A stretch of 64,000 nt of DNA, taken from Bugula neritina. Lineage: Eukaryota; Bryozoa; Gymnolaemata; Cheilostomatida; Bugulidae. Numbering within the stretch: the stretch's first letter is position 1; each line of letters starts with the position of its first letter. Below the pieces are notes generated by a model. It searched no databases, was not told the origin of the DNA, and was given only the letters and a program-made list of their open reading frames with translations. The stretch covers positions 1,039,501-1,103,500 of the forward strand of contig OZ037768.1 in NCBI GenBank assembly GCA_964035545.1, read 5' to 3'. Below are positions 26,250-37,907 of the stretch, piece after piece. A program made the position numbers and the translations under genes.

Positions 26250-29200
26250 ATTTCCAGTATTTTTGAGATTTTTGTTCAAGTTCTCTAAGCACTCACCCTC
26301 AACTACAAGACACCCGAAGACATCTTTGCAACTAGAAGAGGGGAGAAAAGTGCAAAACATAACAAAATTCAAGTTTAGTGTCTGAATTTGTTCACAAACC
26401 ACTCTACCAGGGCATGTTCCAGGGCTGATTATACACCAGTAAACACGTCCAGGTGTACCATAGTGCATGCTGTCAACTCTTTCCTACGTGCCCTACTCAT
26501 TGTGGGCTGTGGAACAGTGTTGATCACATTTTGAAATTTAAATGGAAATTAAAACTTGCAACTGACTAGAATAAATCTGGCAGCTAAAAGGAGGACATGA
26601 AATGCTATGGAGATGAGGTAGTGCTTCTTCCTAAACTCTACTCGGTTTGCTGAGAAAGAGAAAAGAGAGGGGAGGGGGGAGAGGACACTCTACTCTGACG
26701 TTTGCTCATTACCTGAGATTTATTATGTTATCATTATGGTATGCACTACATACATTTCCTAGCACAATGCTATAACATGCAATAGATCAGCCCATTTACC
26801 TTCGGAAAGGTTTCCAGCTATGACATATCCTCTTCGCAGTAACTCTTGGCTCTATAAGTTCAGAAACATCATCTTTTATACGTAATCTTTATTACACAGG
26901 AAATATTATGAGTTCTATGACGTAATAGGAATACTAACGCACTGCATAATAATCTAATGTAATAGTCGTTTCTTACAGGGGCTGGAGTTGCTTTCCCTTT
27001 ATACTTGACTAGAAAAATCATTCTAAATGCTGCTGTCTAAATCAAAGAATTGTATTTTCAAGTTAATCATCTTCGTGTTGCGTGTATGTATGTGTATATA
27101 TATGTTGTATGTATGTGTATATATATGTTGTATGTATGTGTATATATATATATTGTATGTGTGTGTATATATATATTGTATGTGTGTGTGTATATATATG
27201 TTGTATATGTGTGTATATATATATTGTATGTGTGTATATATATGTTGTATATGTGTGTATATATATGTTCTATGTATGTGTATATATATGTTGTATGTAT
27301 GTGTATATATATATTGTATGTATGTGTATATATATGTTGTATATGTGTGTATATATATGTTCTATGTATGTGTATATATATGTTGTATATGTGTGTATAT
27401 ATATGTTCTATGTATGTGTATATATATGTTGTATGTATGTATGTATGTATGTATATATTTATATGTTGTATGTCAGCTATTCGCACTGGGAGGTACACTC
27501 ACTCGAAGAAGGCAGCCGACATAATTGAGGTGAAGACGCTAGAAGGCACAATGAAGTCTACTCAGAAAATGAAGGACTACAATGAGCTGGTGGATGCTCT
27601 ACACAAAGGGGTCAAGAACACAGACATGATTGACTTGCTTACCACACACCACAGTCAGCTTAACATCATGGATCGCAAGATTCAATCCCAAATGGTAATT
27701 CTCACCTTCTCTCACCTCTGCTCACCTCCCCTCACCTTCTCTCACCTTCCCTCACATTCTCTCACCTTCCCTCACCCTCTCTCACCTTCTCCCACCTTCT
27801 CCCACCCTCTCCCACCTCCCCTCACCTTCTCCCACCCTCTCTCACATAATCCCACCCTTTTTCTGTTTATACTTTGTCAGCTGCCCAGGTGGAGTCGCTT
27901 TCCAATAGTTTCCAGTTTCAGTCAACAGGTGAAATTCTTGTTTTGGTAAAAACACAATTGATGTTAGATGATGTGAATCACGTTAACCCAGTGACCGGTG
28001 TTGACCAGCGGTGACCAGGCTCAGCTCAGCTCTGCGACCAGCCTGCATAGCGCAGTTGTTTATGCCTACGTGACAGGATAAGTCCGGAAATCGTACACTG
28101 GCTGTAAACTACACTGGCGCCAGTGTTTATCCATGCACCTGAATTATTCCACTGTGTTGAGTGGCACTACACTGAGAAAGGAAGTAGATGATTGAGCATG
28201 CTCAGATAATAAACCGTGGGGAGGAGAGGGGTAAAGGAAATACCTAACGGTCTAGTAGTGTTGGTGAATTATGCTTACCAGGTAACGTTCAGATGCTTTA
28301 AAAATGTTTTGAAAACTAAGAAATAGCTATTTAAGTGTGACTGTATTGTTCTTGACTGTAAAGTTCCAATTTTGCTGTCACCAGTTCAAAATCCTGTACA
28401 GTAATTATAAACATTCTAAATATTTTTAGGTATGGTTGGGCCAGCAAAGCTTTATTCTTACACAATTAACAAGTTGACACACCGTTTAATATTCAATTAA
28501 CTCCATTCCTGTCTCTTTTACTTCCTGAATGGTGAATATTTTGACGCTGTACTCTTTCTCTGGAGACAGCCAACACTAGTACCACCATGTTTTTGTCTGT
28601 TGATATGTACTTCTTTGTCAACTGACAATCTAATTATATCTCTAAATTGTCCACAAAAAACCTTAAATTCCGATTCCACCAGATAGGCGCCCCTGGTTAC
28701 CGCTCCTTACCAGGACTTTTATGCGTCTCACAGGCCAACCCTGTTATTCTCAGGGTATGACGAAATCGGTGGTCATTTTGTTGTTATTCCGAGAATTGAT
28801 TGTGACAGCGCACTGATTGATGATGTCACTCTGCCGACTATTTCATCTTGCAGACGGATGATGACGCAATGACCTGCTTATAACGATACACAGAGGGTGT
28901 TTCGCCCAGGCCGCCACTTATAGCTTTAATTTCTTGGAAGCTGTTGGAATGCAATCTTTTCCAGCTGAAGTTAGCAGATTGTTGACAAGTGATATTTGTT
29001 TTCTGGTTGGTAGGCGCCTCCCTTTTCAGCCTCCTCCTCTGCCATCACATCTCCGTATCTTCTAAACTACATCCCTACTCTGCCTTTACACCTATTTTCC
29101 TTTCACCTTTCACCTCCGCTTCTCAGGTATTCTGTTTACATTCAACTGTAACTTGTTGTGTGAAACCTCAAGTATGAGCAGATACTCTGTTAAGTAATAC

Positions 29201-32200
29201 CTCAGGTGTGAGCAGGTGCCCTGTTAAGTGGCACCTCAGGTATGGGCAGGTCTCACAAGGTGGTACTTTGTTTACAGGAGTCGGCTACTCTCTACAGCCA
29301 GGTGTTTGGCCTGCGACCAATCACTCACGAGGACCACCAGTCTCTCTTCAAGTCAACGGGGATTGACGTGGACAACAGGAAGGAGGTTTGTGGTTACAGT
29401 TTCCCTCTGAGCAACGAATATGATGTATTTATACTAATCTGAGAGTAATATAGTGTTTGTATATCCATGTTAGTCGAGTGTGCTCACCATTCTCTACTGA
29501 CCACTAGCATCAAGCGTTTTAACATCTCAACAACAACCTCATGAACTCTGTTTAACATTCCATTCCAATTGAAAACAATATTTCAGTACGAAGTATTTTT
29601 ATCATAACATGTAATCATTTCTGGTGCGTAGTATTCAAATGGGTCAGTGTGGGTATTTCAACTTCTCATATGTACTATTAAATGAAATCATGCGAAAATT
29701 TTAATTCACACAATAGTTCACTGGTATTCTAGTAGTACATTAAATTGTTGTATTTTTTTGGCAGTCCATTCCATGTGAGTTATTGCAGTGCTGTTGGTAC
29801 TGCTTACACTACTGCATGGTGTTTACTACTCAGCATTGACACATTTGCCAGCTAATCTTAGGCCAGAATGGCAAACAAGCATTATTTTCTCTATTATTGG
29901 AGGGTTAATAAAGGTTTGACATTTTCCCTTCACTGAGTTTAACCTTTACTGCCATTTGAGAATGTTATTGTAGTGTGCAGTATTATGTCAATAACAGCCC
30001 TGTACTTTAGGGCCTACATACCTCCATCAGTCACACTGACACAAATCCTTGCAAAGTTATTGGTTAACGGCTGTCATCTTTATCCACTTTTTACGTGACC
30101 GCAGATTGATTAGAAAATATTAATATTATCGACTATCCATTGGATTTTCAGATAATTGAAATAACTGAAAATACTAGGGCACATCAATCATAGAAGTTTT
30201 CTCCCCTTTTCTGTATCCATGAGAGAGCACATAACTCTCGATGTGTTTGTGTAAATTTCGGCCCAATAATTTTCCTAATTTATTCATAGTTTCTATATTG
30301 GTCAAAATTAATAAATTAAACTCAAATATAGCCCTTTAATGAAGTTTAAGTTTTGTCTATCTTTATGAAACGTCTAAAACACTTCTGTTCAGTAATATAG
30401 ATATAAGTTTCAGTGGGGAGATAATCAAAAACTGTGTATGCTTTCAGTCATCATATTGATCAGATAACTCCCAGATGTAGTATACAGTTATAGTGTACAG
30501 TTATAGTGTACAGTTATAGTGTACAGTTATAGTGTACAGTTATAGTGTACAGTTATAGTGTACAGTTATAGTGTACAGTTATAGTGTACAGTTATAGTGT
30601 ACAGTTATAGTGTACAGTTATAGTGTACAGTTATAGTGTACAGTTATAGTGTACAGTTATAGTGTACAGTTATAGTGTACAGTTATAGTGTACAGTTATA
30701 GTGTACAGTTATAGTGTACAGTTATAGTGTACAGTTATAGTGTACAGTTATAGTGTACAGTTATAGTGTACAGTTATAGTGTACAGTTATAGTGTACAGT
30801 TATAGTGTACAGTTATAGTGTACAGTTATAGTGTACAGTTATAGTGTACAGTTATAGTGTACAGTAGTTGACTTATTCTGTAGGCAATAGAGAAGTGGTC
30901 ATATGCCAGTACTAGGAGGTTGGCTCTTGTAATAGAACTGGCTCTAGCTATCCCAGGATTCCGAGACCTCCCTAGGGCAGACCAGCTCGGCCTTATCAAG
31001 TGTAAGTATATAGTATACAGTGTGAGTATATAGTATACAGTGTAAGTATATAGTACACAGTGTAAGTATATAGTACACGGTGTAAGTATATAGTATACAG
31101 TGTAAGTATATAGTATACAGTGTAAGTATATAGTACACGGTGTAAGTATATAGTATACAGTCTAAGTATATAGTATACAGTGTAAGTATATAGTATACAG
31201 TGTAAGTATATAGTATACAGTGTAAGTATATAGTATACAGTGTAAGTATATAGTATACAGTGTAAGTATATAGTACACAGTGTAAGTATATAGTACACGG
31301 TGTAAGTATAGAATATGACATAGTGTAATATGACTATAGTGTAATTACACCCACACTATCCAAGACATAAGACATGTACCTATAGTATAATATAGTATCA
31401 GAGGTCTAACACACTACACAGTACTATAAAGTATAGTGTGTGGCACTTACAGTATAATTTATAGCATGCTGTAAATAGCCTGTGTTACACACCTTCTCTA
31501 TGAGCGGTGTGCTTGTAGCCAGCAGATCTGAGGCTATCACAGTGATGATACACAACAGATTCGACTACGAGAACAAGCTCTTCTACTCCTCACACACCGA
31601 ACACATCTCACCCATGTCTGAGCTCGTCAAGATCTACGACGATGAGCAAATGGTGGAGAGGATGTTCATCACGGGGAGAGAGTTCCAGAAGCTTGGTCTC
31701 ACGGCCTCGGAGATGCTTCTTACTCTCTCCATCATCATCACCTTCCCAGGTAGACTGTAGCTGCATGTCATGCAGGGTTTCATTGACTATCTTATATGCT
31801 AGCACTACATACTATATTATTGTTATCTTAAAATATGTTTCTTATCAGATGATAAAACTCACTCTCTCTCTCACTCACTCACTCACTCACTCACTCACTC
31901 ACTCACTCACTCACTCACTCACTCTCTCACTCTCTCACTCTCTCACTCTCTCACTCACTCACTCACTCACTCTGCTAACTAAGCACACTCATGTATGTTC
32001 TGCAGATCGGGTGGTGTTGGAAAAGAGAGAGGAAGTACAGGCTCTGCAGGACAAACTGGTGGATGCGCTGTGTCTCTCCATACAGATGAATCACCCAAAC
32101 GATAAGGGATTGTTAGGGCGGTTGCTAGGCAACCTTGCTCCTATCAGAGAGTTGACACTGCGGGCTAACATCGCCATGCCTAAGATCAAAAATGACTGGT

Positions 32201-32277
32201 CAAAATCCTGCAACATAGATCCTATCTGGAATAAGTTTATTACTGATTGCAACGCCTGGTCCTCCAATCAGATGTGA
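19366..32277 (+). CDS. Nuclear receptor with DNA-binding and ligand-binding domains (about 409-425 aa)
   Basis: A ligand-regulated-type transcription factor. Exons: 19366-19506, 22405-22546, 27477-27694, optional 27881-27928, 29278-29385, 30884-31001, 31519-31749, 32006-32277; phases agree with or without the optional 48-nt exon. The first two exons encode the two zinc fingers (Cys 26, 29, 43, 46, 62, 68, 78, 81) with P-box CEACKG split by the first intron, then GMSVEAIRTGR, the typical start of the C-terminal extension in NR1-type receptors. Exons from 29278 onward form the ligand-binding domain; the helix 3-5 signature is seen in [19 protein letters not shown]. The last helix reads [10 protein letters not shown], where NR1 receptors have a PLL.EI.-type AF-2. 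Subfamily cannot be fixed by eye: NR1-like features and sponge HNF4/RXR-like relatives are both possible. Confidence 0.9.
20038..20110. repeat. 12-bp CCAGTTACACCC repeat
   Basis: Five copies of a proline/threonine-like unit in receptor intron 1. A run of G residues follows at 20262-20270. Confidence 0.85.
20495..20812. repeat. 16-bp GTACAGTAGACGTGGT tandem repeat
   Basis: About 19 copies in receptor intron 1; a minority variant has GACACA in place of GGTGTA. Open in all three minus-strand frames, giving false Tyr/Thr/His-rich proteins. Confidence 0.93.
21228..21626. repeat. 57-bp tandem repeat, about seven near-identical copies
   Basis: The unit contains CTACCAACATCTTGCTGGGA followed by GGGTGACAG and a TATAGTATATAG stretch. 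Copies are almost identical (CTACC starts at 21257 and 21314). Because 57 is divisible by three the minus strand stays open for the whole array, but the 19-residue period is only the repeat read as protein. Confidence 0.95.
22563..23120. repeat. 15-bp TAGTCACACACTGTA tandem repeat
   Basis: Some 36 copies with GTG/TAT/TAC variants, starting 17 nt after the donor of receptor exon 2. It is open in both directions and generates false Cys/Thr/His-rich reading frames. Confidence 0.95.
23121..24180. other. Receptor intron 2, unique part
   Basis: A four-copy repeat of a CACTCTTCTAGCTGTAGAAAAGAGC unit occurs at about 23412-23516 (slightly longer than the part quoted in other arrays). Otherwise no coding exon, RNA gene or element seen. 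Confidence 0.5.
24185..24712. repeat. 12-bp CTCTCTATCTAC-type tandem repeat
   Basis: More than 40 copies of a CTATCTACCCTCT-type unit with CTGTATCT and CTACTACC variants, in receptor intron 2. Superficially telomere-like (CCCT) but with the wrong period. Confidence 0.93.
25013..25495. repeat. (ACT)n array followed by 12-bp GCTAGCTACTGT repeat
   Basis: ACT/AGT/AAT triplets (25013-25318) pass directly into about 14 copies of GCTAGCTACTGT or GCTAGCTACTAC (25318-25493). The second block seems to have grown out of the first. Confidence 0.93.
25496..27079. other. Receptor intron 2, rest
   Basis: Three copies of a TGGTGGGGTTTTCTCCTCA unit at 25907-25975, a (CT)n run at 26198-26247. No coding exon recognised. 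Confidence 0.5.
27083..27474. repeat. TGTATGTGTATATATATGT array ending at a splice acceptor
   Basis: Alternating TGTATG and GTGTATATATATG blocks fill the last ~390 nt of receptor intron 2 and run right up to TATGTCAG, the acceptor of exon 3 at 27476. The array is open in all frames, so long frames that appear to enter exon 3 from upstream are not real. Confidence 0.93.
27695..29277. other. Receptor introns 3/4
   Basis: A CTCACCTTCT-type repeat occupies 27702-27845. The interval 27881-27928 could be a 16-codon exon. The remaining part has no recognisable gene. Confidence 0.5.
30478..30867. repeat. 13-bp AGTTATAGTGTAC tandem repeat
   Basis: About 30 nearly perfect copies in receptor intron 5, ending 17 nt before the exon 6 acceptor at 30883. 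Each copy contains GTACAG. Confidence 0.96.
31001..31308. repeat. 20-bp GTAAGTATATAGTATACAGT repeat starting at a splice donor
   Basis: About 15 copies. The first copy is the donor of receptor exon 6 itself (AAGT|GTAAGT at 31001/31002). Every copy repeats GTAAGT or GTGAGT, near-perfect U1 sites, and TATACAG or TACACAG, acceptor-like. Confidence 0.95.
31858..31974. repeat. (TCAC)n/(TCTC)n array in receptor intron 7
   Basis: Runs of TCAC with TCTC interruptions between exons 31519-31749 and 32006-32277. Confidence 0.93.
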
Positions 32278-33650
32278 TGTATTATTCATCTGTACGTTTC
32301 CTTAGCAACGCCAACACACGTTCTTATCTTACCTGTACATAAAACTTATTCGATAGGTCACTGATCTATAACTTGTCCATAAGAAAGTGTTAGGAGTTAA
32401 CTGCTTGAGGAGTTGCTAATGAACTCGGAGAAAATAAGAAGTCAATTTCTAGAAAGTTGGTTAGCTTCTCTGTTGTTGTATTACTGCGACATCACAACTC
32501 TGCAATTAGGCTGGTTTCAATGACACCCTCACCATCTAGTATTATGGTCTGTAGACTACACATAAAGTCTGGATTATTTATGCAGTCTCCGAGAATCCCT
32601 GAAAGGGAAGACTACTCCAACTGTTTACTGTGTGCAATCTCAAGCTCTAGTTTATTTGATACCCCGAGTGCTGTTTCTATGGTGACTATGTGGAATTACA
32701 GCAGATGTGAGAATTCATTGCCATTTCACTATATATACCAGCTGAGATGTTGCTAATTTAATTCACCATTACCTAAAATGGAAGAGGTCCATCAGCTGTC
32801 TTCTGTGTTATTGACCTTTGTCCACCGGTGCTCTTATTATTATAAACATTCTGTAATAAGAAATGTTACGGGTATTTTCAAAGTATTATCAATATTACTT
32901 ATATTATTTTGTATTTCTTAGCTTTTTATGCTGCGCTGTGTAAGTGTAAGTTTCTAACGCAAATAGTAAGTCTCTAGTACACTTACACTACACTTACACG
33001 GAAGTCGTGTGCTGTTTTATATAACTCTTAGTTTCTATAAGGGACATATTTTTATATATTTTACACAGGAAAGTCAATTATGTCTAACCTATGCATACTT
33101 TCAGTGTTTCTAATCATCTATCTGGTATTCTATGCATTTTTCTGTACAGATGAGCCGCTGCTTTTATACCTAAACTCCTAAGCCTTTTATACACATACCT
33201 GCAGTACCTGTATGACTTTTCTTTATTGTTGACCAAAAGAATTCTTGTCCACAATAAATGCTATGTTTTATTAATTGGGTTGGTAGAATTGCAACGCAAA
33301 AATGGCTGCAGAATGTTGGTGAGCTCAGATTTAAATATAGTAGAACTTCACTTAGATACGAGGCTGGAAATTGTCTAGTTCACCCGATGAAACACAATTA
33401 CAAGACACAGAGCTACCGCCTCGTTTAAGATAGACTAGAAGTTTAAAAACGCATAGAAATTAAAGATTTAGTCAGAATTGCTAATACGTAAATTAGTCAA
33501 AAATAGAAAATATATTATTTATTAAAGCCACCCCCCCCCCCCCCCCCCCCCTAGTAACAATTAGCTACTAGTTATTATTATTACTATGGCGAGTCATCAC
33601 ATTGACACTAGTAATAGTCACTAACTACTAGAGTAAGTTATCTTGTAATA
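32278..33650. other. Convergent 3' ends of the nuclear receptor and the dehydrogenase
   Basis: Plus-strand AATAAA at 33253-33258 is a candidate poly(A) signal for the receptor. Minus-strand AATAAA at 33518-33523 is a candidate for the dehydrogenase. A run of about 21 C lies at 33531-33551 between them. No coding exon seen. Confidence 0.55.
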
Positions 33651-36521
33651 CTAGAGTTTACTAGAACCAGTTCTGTCTTTCCTACGATCGGGGACAATCT
33701 CAATTCCCTTCTGAGGGGTCACCCGCATCACGGCCCCACATAACTCCTCATTTTCTACCAGCTGCTGGAAACCCTCAGCTACGAACTCAGGGGACAGGAT
33801 TGGGTGGTTTGGAAGTTGTGCTATCATCTCACGTAGACCTGAAAAAAGAGCAACTCCCAGAATAGCAGTAATTTAATTATTACAAATTAGGTTAAATTTC
33901 CAACAGTTGAGATTCCAACACATGAATGAACCAAATTCACAGCAGTATATAAAAGTCTTAATTCAAGTGACAACTGAATGCAGCACCTTATGAGTTGGAG
34001 TCATAGAAATGGTGTTTAGATACATACAGTGTGATGTACACATTGAATATATACAGTGTGACGTACACATTGAATACATACAGTGTGATGTACACATTGA
34101 ATACATACAGTGTGATGTACACATTGAATACATACAGTGTGATGTACACATTGAATACATACAGTGTGATGTACACATTGAATACATACAGTGTGATGTA
34201 CACATTGAATACATACAGTGTTATGTACACATTGAATACATACAGTGTGATGTACACATTGAATACATACAGTGTGATGTACACATTGAATACATAACGC
34301 ATACTATGCATACTATACCTAAGGATGTGTCTAGCAGAGGAGTTTCTGTAAAGGATGGGCAGAGGGCGTTGACCCTCACTCCCGTCATCTCGTACTGCTC
34401 AGGCATCTACCATATTAACAGATAATCAGTATGCAGGTGGTATTGATATAATACCAGTTGTGTTATAGGAAACAGGGAAAATATTTCGAATATAGTTCTA
34501 GGGTAGCAGTGGTATGTAAATATATAAATTATTTGCTTGTTGTGCTGTTTGACTGAGGATTTCAACTACACAAAGCAGCCACCCTGTATTCTGGTAATCT
34601 TGAGATCTTACTGCGGGTAAAACATGAGCTGTTAGTAATACTGGATATTACGTAGTAATACTGACCCCAGCTGACTTAGTAAGGGCTACGACTCCAGCTT
34701 TGCTAGCATTATAGCACATGCTTCCCATTATAGGTAAGAATGCTGCAAAATAACTGAGATTAAGTACAGTTTATCGATAGCTAGCATTGTACCATGTAAT
34801 ACTTTATTTCTCATCAGTTTAGCAGTCCATTGGCCAGTAGTTCATAGTTCAGGAGCTCATTGATTTCTTTAGTTTATTTTCTAATAACTAGTGCCATTCA
34901 GTATTCTTATAAATAAAAAAGTTTGAATGGGCCTTCAAACAACCTCTTATAAGGCAGGGGAAATTCACGCAATCTCTGTATTAACATTGAGAAAGTTCAC
35001 AAATTTTTTTAGACCTAGAAAATTAAAAAAAACTTTGCTCAGAGTAAAAGAAAATTTCTAACTACAAAAATGTAAAGAGAGAATGTTGTGCAACAATGTT
35101 AAGGAAGAGCCCTGCTTTAGTTGACAAGGTCAACAAGCACTGTAAACCAGGGAATACAACTCCAATAAAAAGATAAGCAACTAATATTGCATATATAAGA
35201 AAAAGATGGCTCCAAAATCAATCAATAAAACCCAAATCAACTTGAAAAATTTTAGTAAAACTGCGATTTCTAAAATATAAATAATAGATTTGTAGACAGA
35301 GTGTTCATATGAATTATGTAGAAAAATAGAATATTTAGAATCAAATTGAGTTACAATAAGTCAGAGTGAGTTAACTAACCTGCCATGGAGGCGACATTTA
35401 TTATCACCCCTCCCCTTCCACTTTCCTTATCCATGTAATCCATCCCCAACTTTGTGCCAAAATATACAGCTTCCTGTAAAGATGTATTCAGATTATTCTG
35501 GAATAAAGTACCTTGTTGAAACTTCAACAGTGAGAAGTGCAGTATAACATGTCTTAAGGAAACTATACTTGTACCACGTGCTTTGTTAACATAGACAGTA
35601 GTTTAACCTGCAGCCATTTAGCTTTCGAGTGAGTAAACTACTCAAAAGGTGGGATAAATCTAACTAGAACTCAACTCACCAAGTTTAGCCTCAGAGTACG
35701 TATAGACCCTGAGACATTGTGGTCAGAAGCAGCCATGCCCGCATTGTTACATACGATGTCTATCGCACCAAACCTCTTCTGTACAAAGTCAAATGCACCT
35801 ACAAGTTTACCAGATGAGATGATTCTACCAAGACGGAGGAAAATAGACTGAGAATAAACTCTAAACTACATAATATGTGACACGGGTGAGCGACACACCT
35901 TTGAAGAGGTCATAGTTTGTGACATCACAGTGATAGAAATCTACTTGACTAGGAGGATATTGTAGTCTTAGATCCTCAGCTACCTCTTTACCACGAGAGC
36001 TTATATCAACCAAACACACCTGTAAATCAGTTATGTAACTCAACTGTACTGTAGTGATACTATACAAGTATAGTATTACAGCATAGTATTACAGGTATAG
36101 CATTACAGTATAGTATTACAGTACAGTATTACAGTATAGTATTACAGTATAGTATTACAGTACAGTGTTACAGTATAGTATTACAGTATGGTATTACAGT
36201 ATAGTATTACAGTACAGTATTACAGTATAGTATTACAGTATAGCATTACAGTATAGTATTACAGTATAGTATTACAGTATAGTATTACAGTATAGTATTA
36301 CAGTATAGTATTACAGTATAGTATTACAGTACAGTGTTACAGTATAGTATTACAGTATAGTATTACAGTATAGTATTACAGTATAGTATTACAGTATAAT
36401 ATTACAAATATAGCGCAAATCTTACAGCTTTAGCCTTAGCTCTAAGAAGAGCAGCAGCAAATGCTTTGCCCAATCCTCCAGCACCTCCAGTAATCAAGGC
36501 CACCTTCCCAGAGATCTTCAT
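33651..36521 (-). CDS. HPGD: Short-chain dehydrogenase, 15-hydroxyprostaglandin dehydrogenase type, 260 aa
   Basis: Predicted NAD-dependent oxidation of a secondary hydroxyl on a lipid substrate; in vertebrates HPGD inactivates prostaglandins. Exons (minus): 36426-36521, 35899-36019, 35680-35798, 35380-35473, 34666-34742, 34319-34406, 33651-33838; phases agree (783 nt). Visible family features: Rossmann glycine motif TGGAGGLG (11-18), CDV after the third strand, NNAG (90-93), and the Ser141-Tyr154-Lys158 triad (YNASK). HPGD-like stretches include FGTKLGMDYMDK, GVRVNALCPSFTETPLL and LCGAVMRVTPQKGI. The length matches human HPGD (266). Substrate specificity cannot be read from the sequence; invertebrate 15-PGDH-like enzymes are diverse. 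Confidence 0.92.
34020..34300. repeat. 27-bp CAGTGTGATGTACACATTGA-type tandem repeat
   Basis: About ten copies (CAGTG starts at 34027 and 34054) in the last intron of the dehydrogenase, beginning within 20 nt of the exon 34319-34406 donor. Confidence 0.95.
36066..36407. repeat. 13-bp TATAGTATTACAG tandem repeat
   Basis: About 26 copies filling most of the first intron of the dehydrogenase, ending 18 nt from the exon 1 donor. Confidence 0.95.
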
Positions 36522-37907
36522 TGTTGACCAGCACTCAGTCTACTGTGTGGGGAAACAGATAACAATACAGCAGTGACAGTTAATAACTCACTTCTTACAT
36601 GCTAATACAGATAATGCAGCTTAGGTTTTAGCTCATCATGCTGATCACCAGTAAAATAAAACAATTGTTGTTTAACAACCTTTTTTTTTTTATAAAAAAA
36701 ACTATAGTTTTTTGGCATTAAAGGAAATGAGTAAGTGTGTCTCAGATGACCATGACAGAATGAGAGTCAAAGAAACATAGATGCAGCAGCAATCTGGAGC
36801 TCAAAATGAAGTTTAATGTCAAAAAGAGCAATTTTCCATCACACTAGACACAAATTGAAGATTTCTAGAACAGGTACATAAATCAACTCACTTTGGGATG
36901 ACCCTATAAGCTAATACTAAGTTTTAACGAAAACAAGATTACTAACAACTAGAAACTGTTGATGATCAAATGGTCTCTCCATTGGAGATTAGCAAAAACA
37001 AGGCTGATAGTTTGATTTCCTAAATTTGGACTATTCATCCACTGCATTAGACTAAAAAAGAGCTACAGGCAACATAGAAAGGGGTGAGGCTGACTACTGT
37101 CATTGAAAAATGAACTCGCTCAGCACCCTTCCTGGTACATGACGATCTAATATAAAAACCTATATTAAAACTAAGGCTTTAGCAGAAGCACACCCAATAT
37201 CTGTTGAAAATTATTATATTCAATACCACAATAGACAGCTTAGTACTATAAAAATGTAGAGCTTCAAACAGTTCCAACAACACAAATTCGAACAAAGACT
37301 TAGCCAAACATAAACAATCCAGTTTATCTGTAGGCTACTCTTACATACAATATTGCACCATTCACTGGAACTGAGTCTGATGTTTTAACCAATTATATAG
37401 ATATAACGAGCGCTCCTTGTAGTCTAGCTTGTAAATAACTCTGAGATAACTAAAACCTAAACTTAGAGCCTAGAGGCAATAAATATTCTATTATTATGAA
37501 CATTTCCATTTTTATTATTAATAAGCACCACTATTTTAATTTATATCTTCTCTATTTATTAAGACTTAAAGTTAATTAAAACAAATCATGTCAAAATTAA
37601 AACTAGTAGATTGATTTTATTACAACTATGTTACTGTACAATTACTATAAGTATAAGTGTAAAGTATATTAAATTTAATTATTAATAATAATAATTATAA
37701 TATACTAATCTATACTTAGTTCGAGTTTAACATTGCACTACCTCTGATTACCTCTGATGAGGTAGAACGCTCTTGACCATCATATGACGTTAGTAGAGCG
37801 CCTCATGTGTGTGACAGTGAGTGTTCCGTTTTTTTTAGTGCTTCCGCATTACCGCTGATATTATTCAATTTAGATAGTGATATTTAAAAAGAAAATTGAT
37901 AGGTAAG
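36522..37907. other. Upstream flank of the dehydrogenase; 3' flank of the LINE
   Basis: No coding exon recognised. Part of 37560-37907 may be the untranslated 3' part of the LINE. Confidence 0.45.

Noticed and set aside
27027-27949. A 299-codon plus-strand frame
   Set aside because: Its first half is a TATATG microsatellite and its middle is receptor exon 3 (27477-27694); the rest is intron.
27960-28110. tRNA-like or SINE-like GC-richer stretch
   Set aside because: No cloverleaf or convincing A/B boxes could be drawn.
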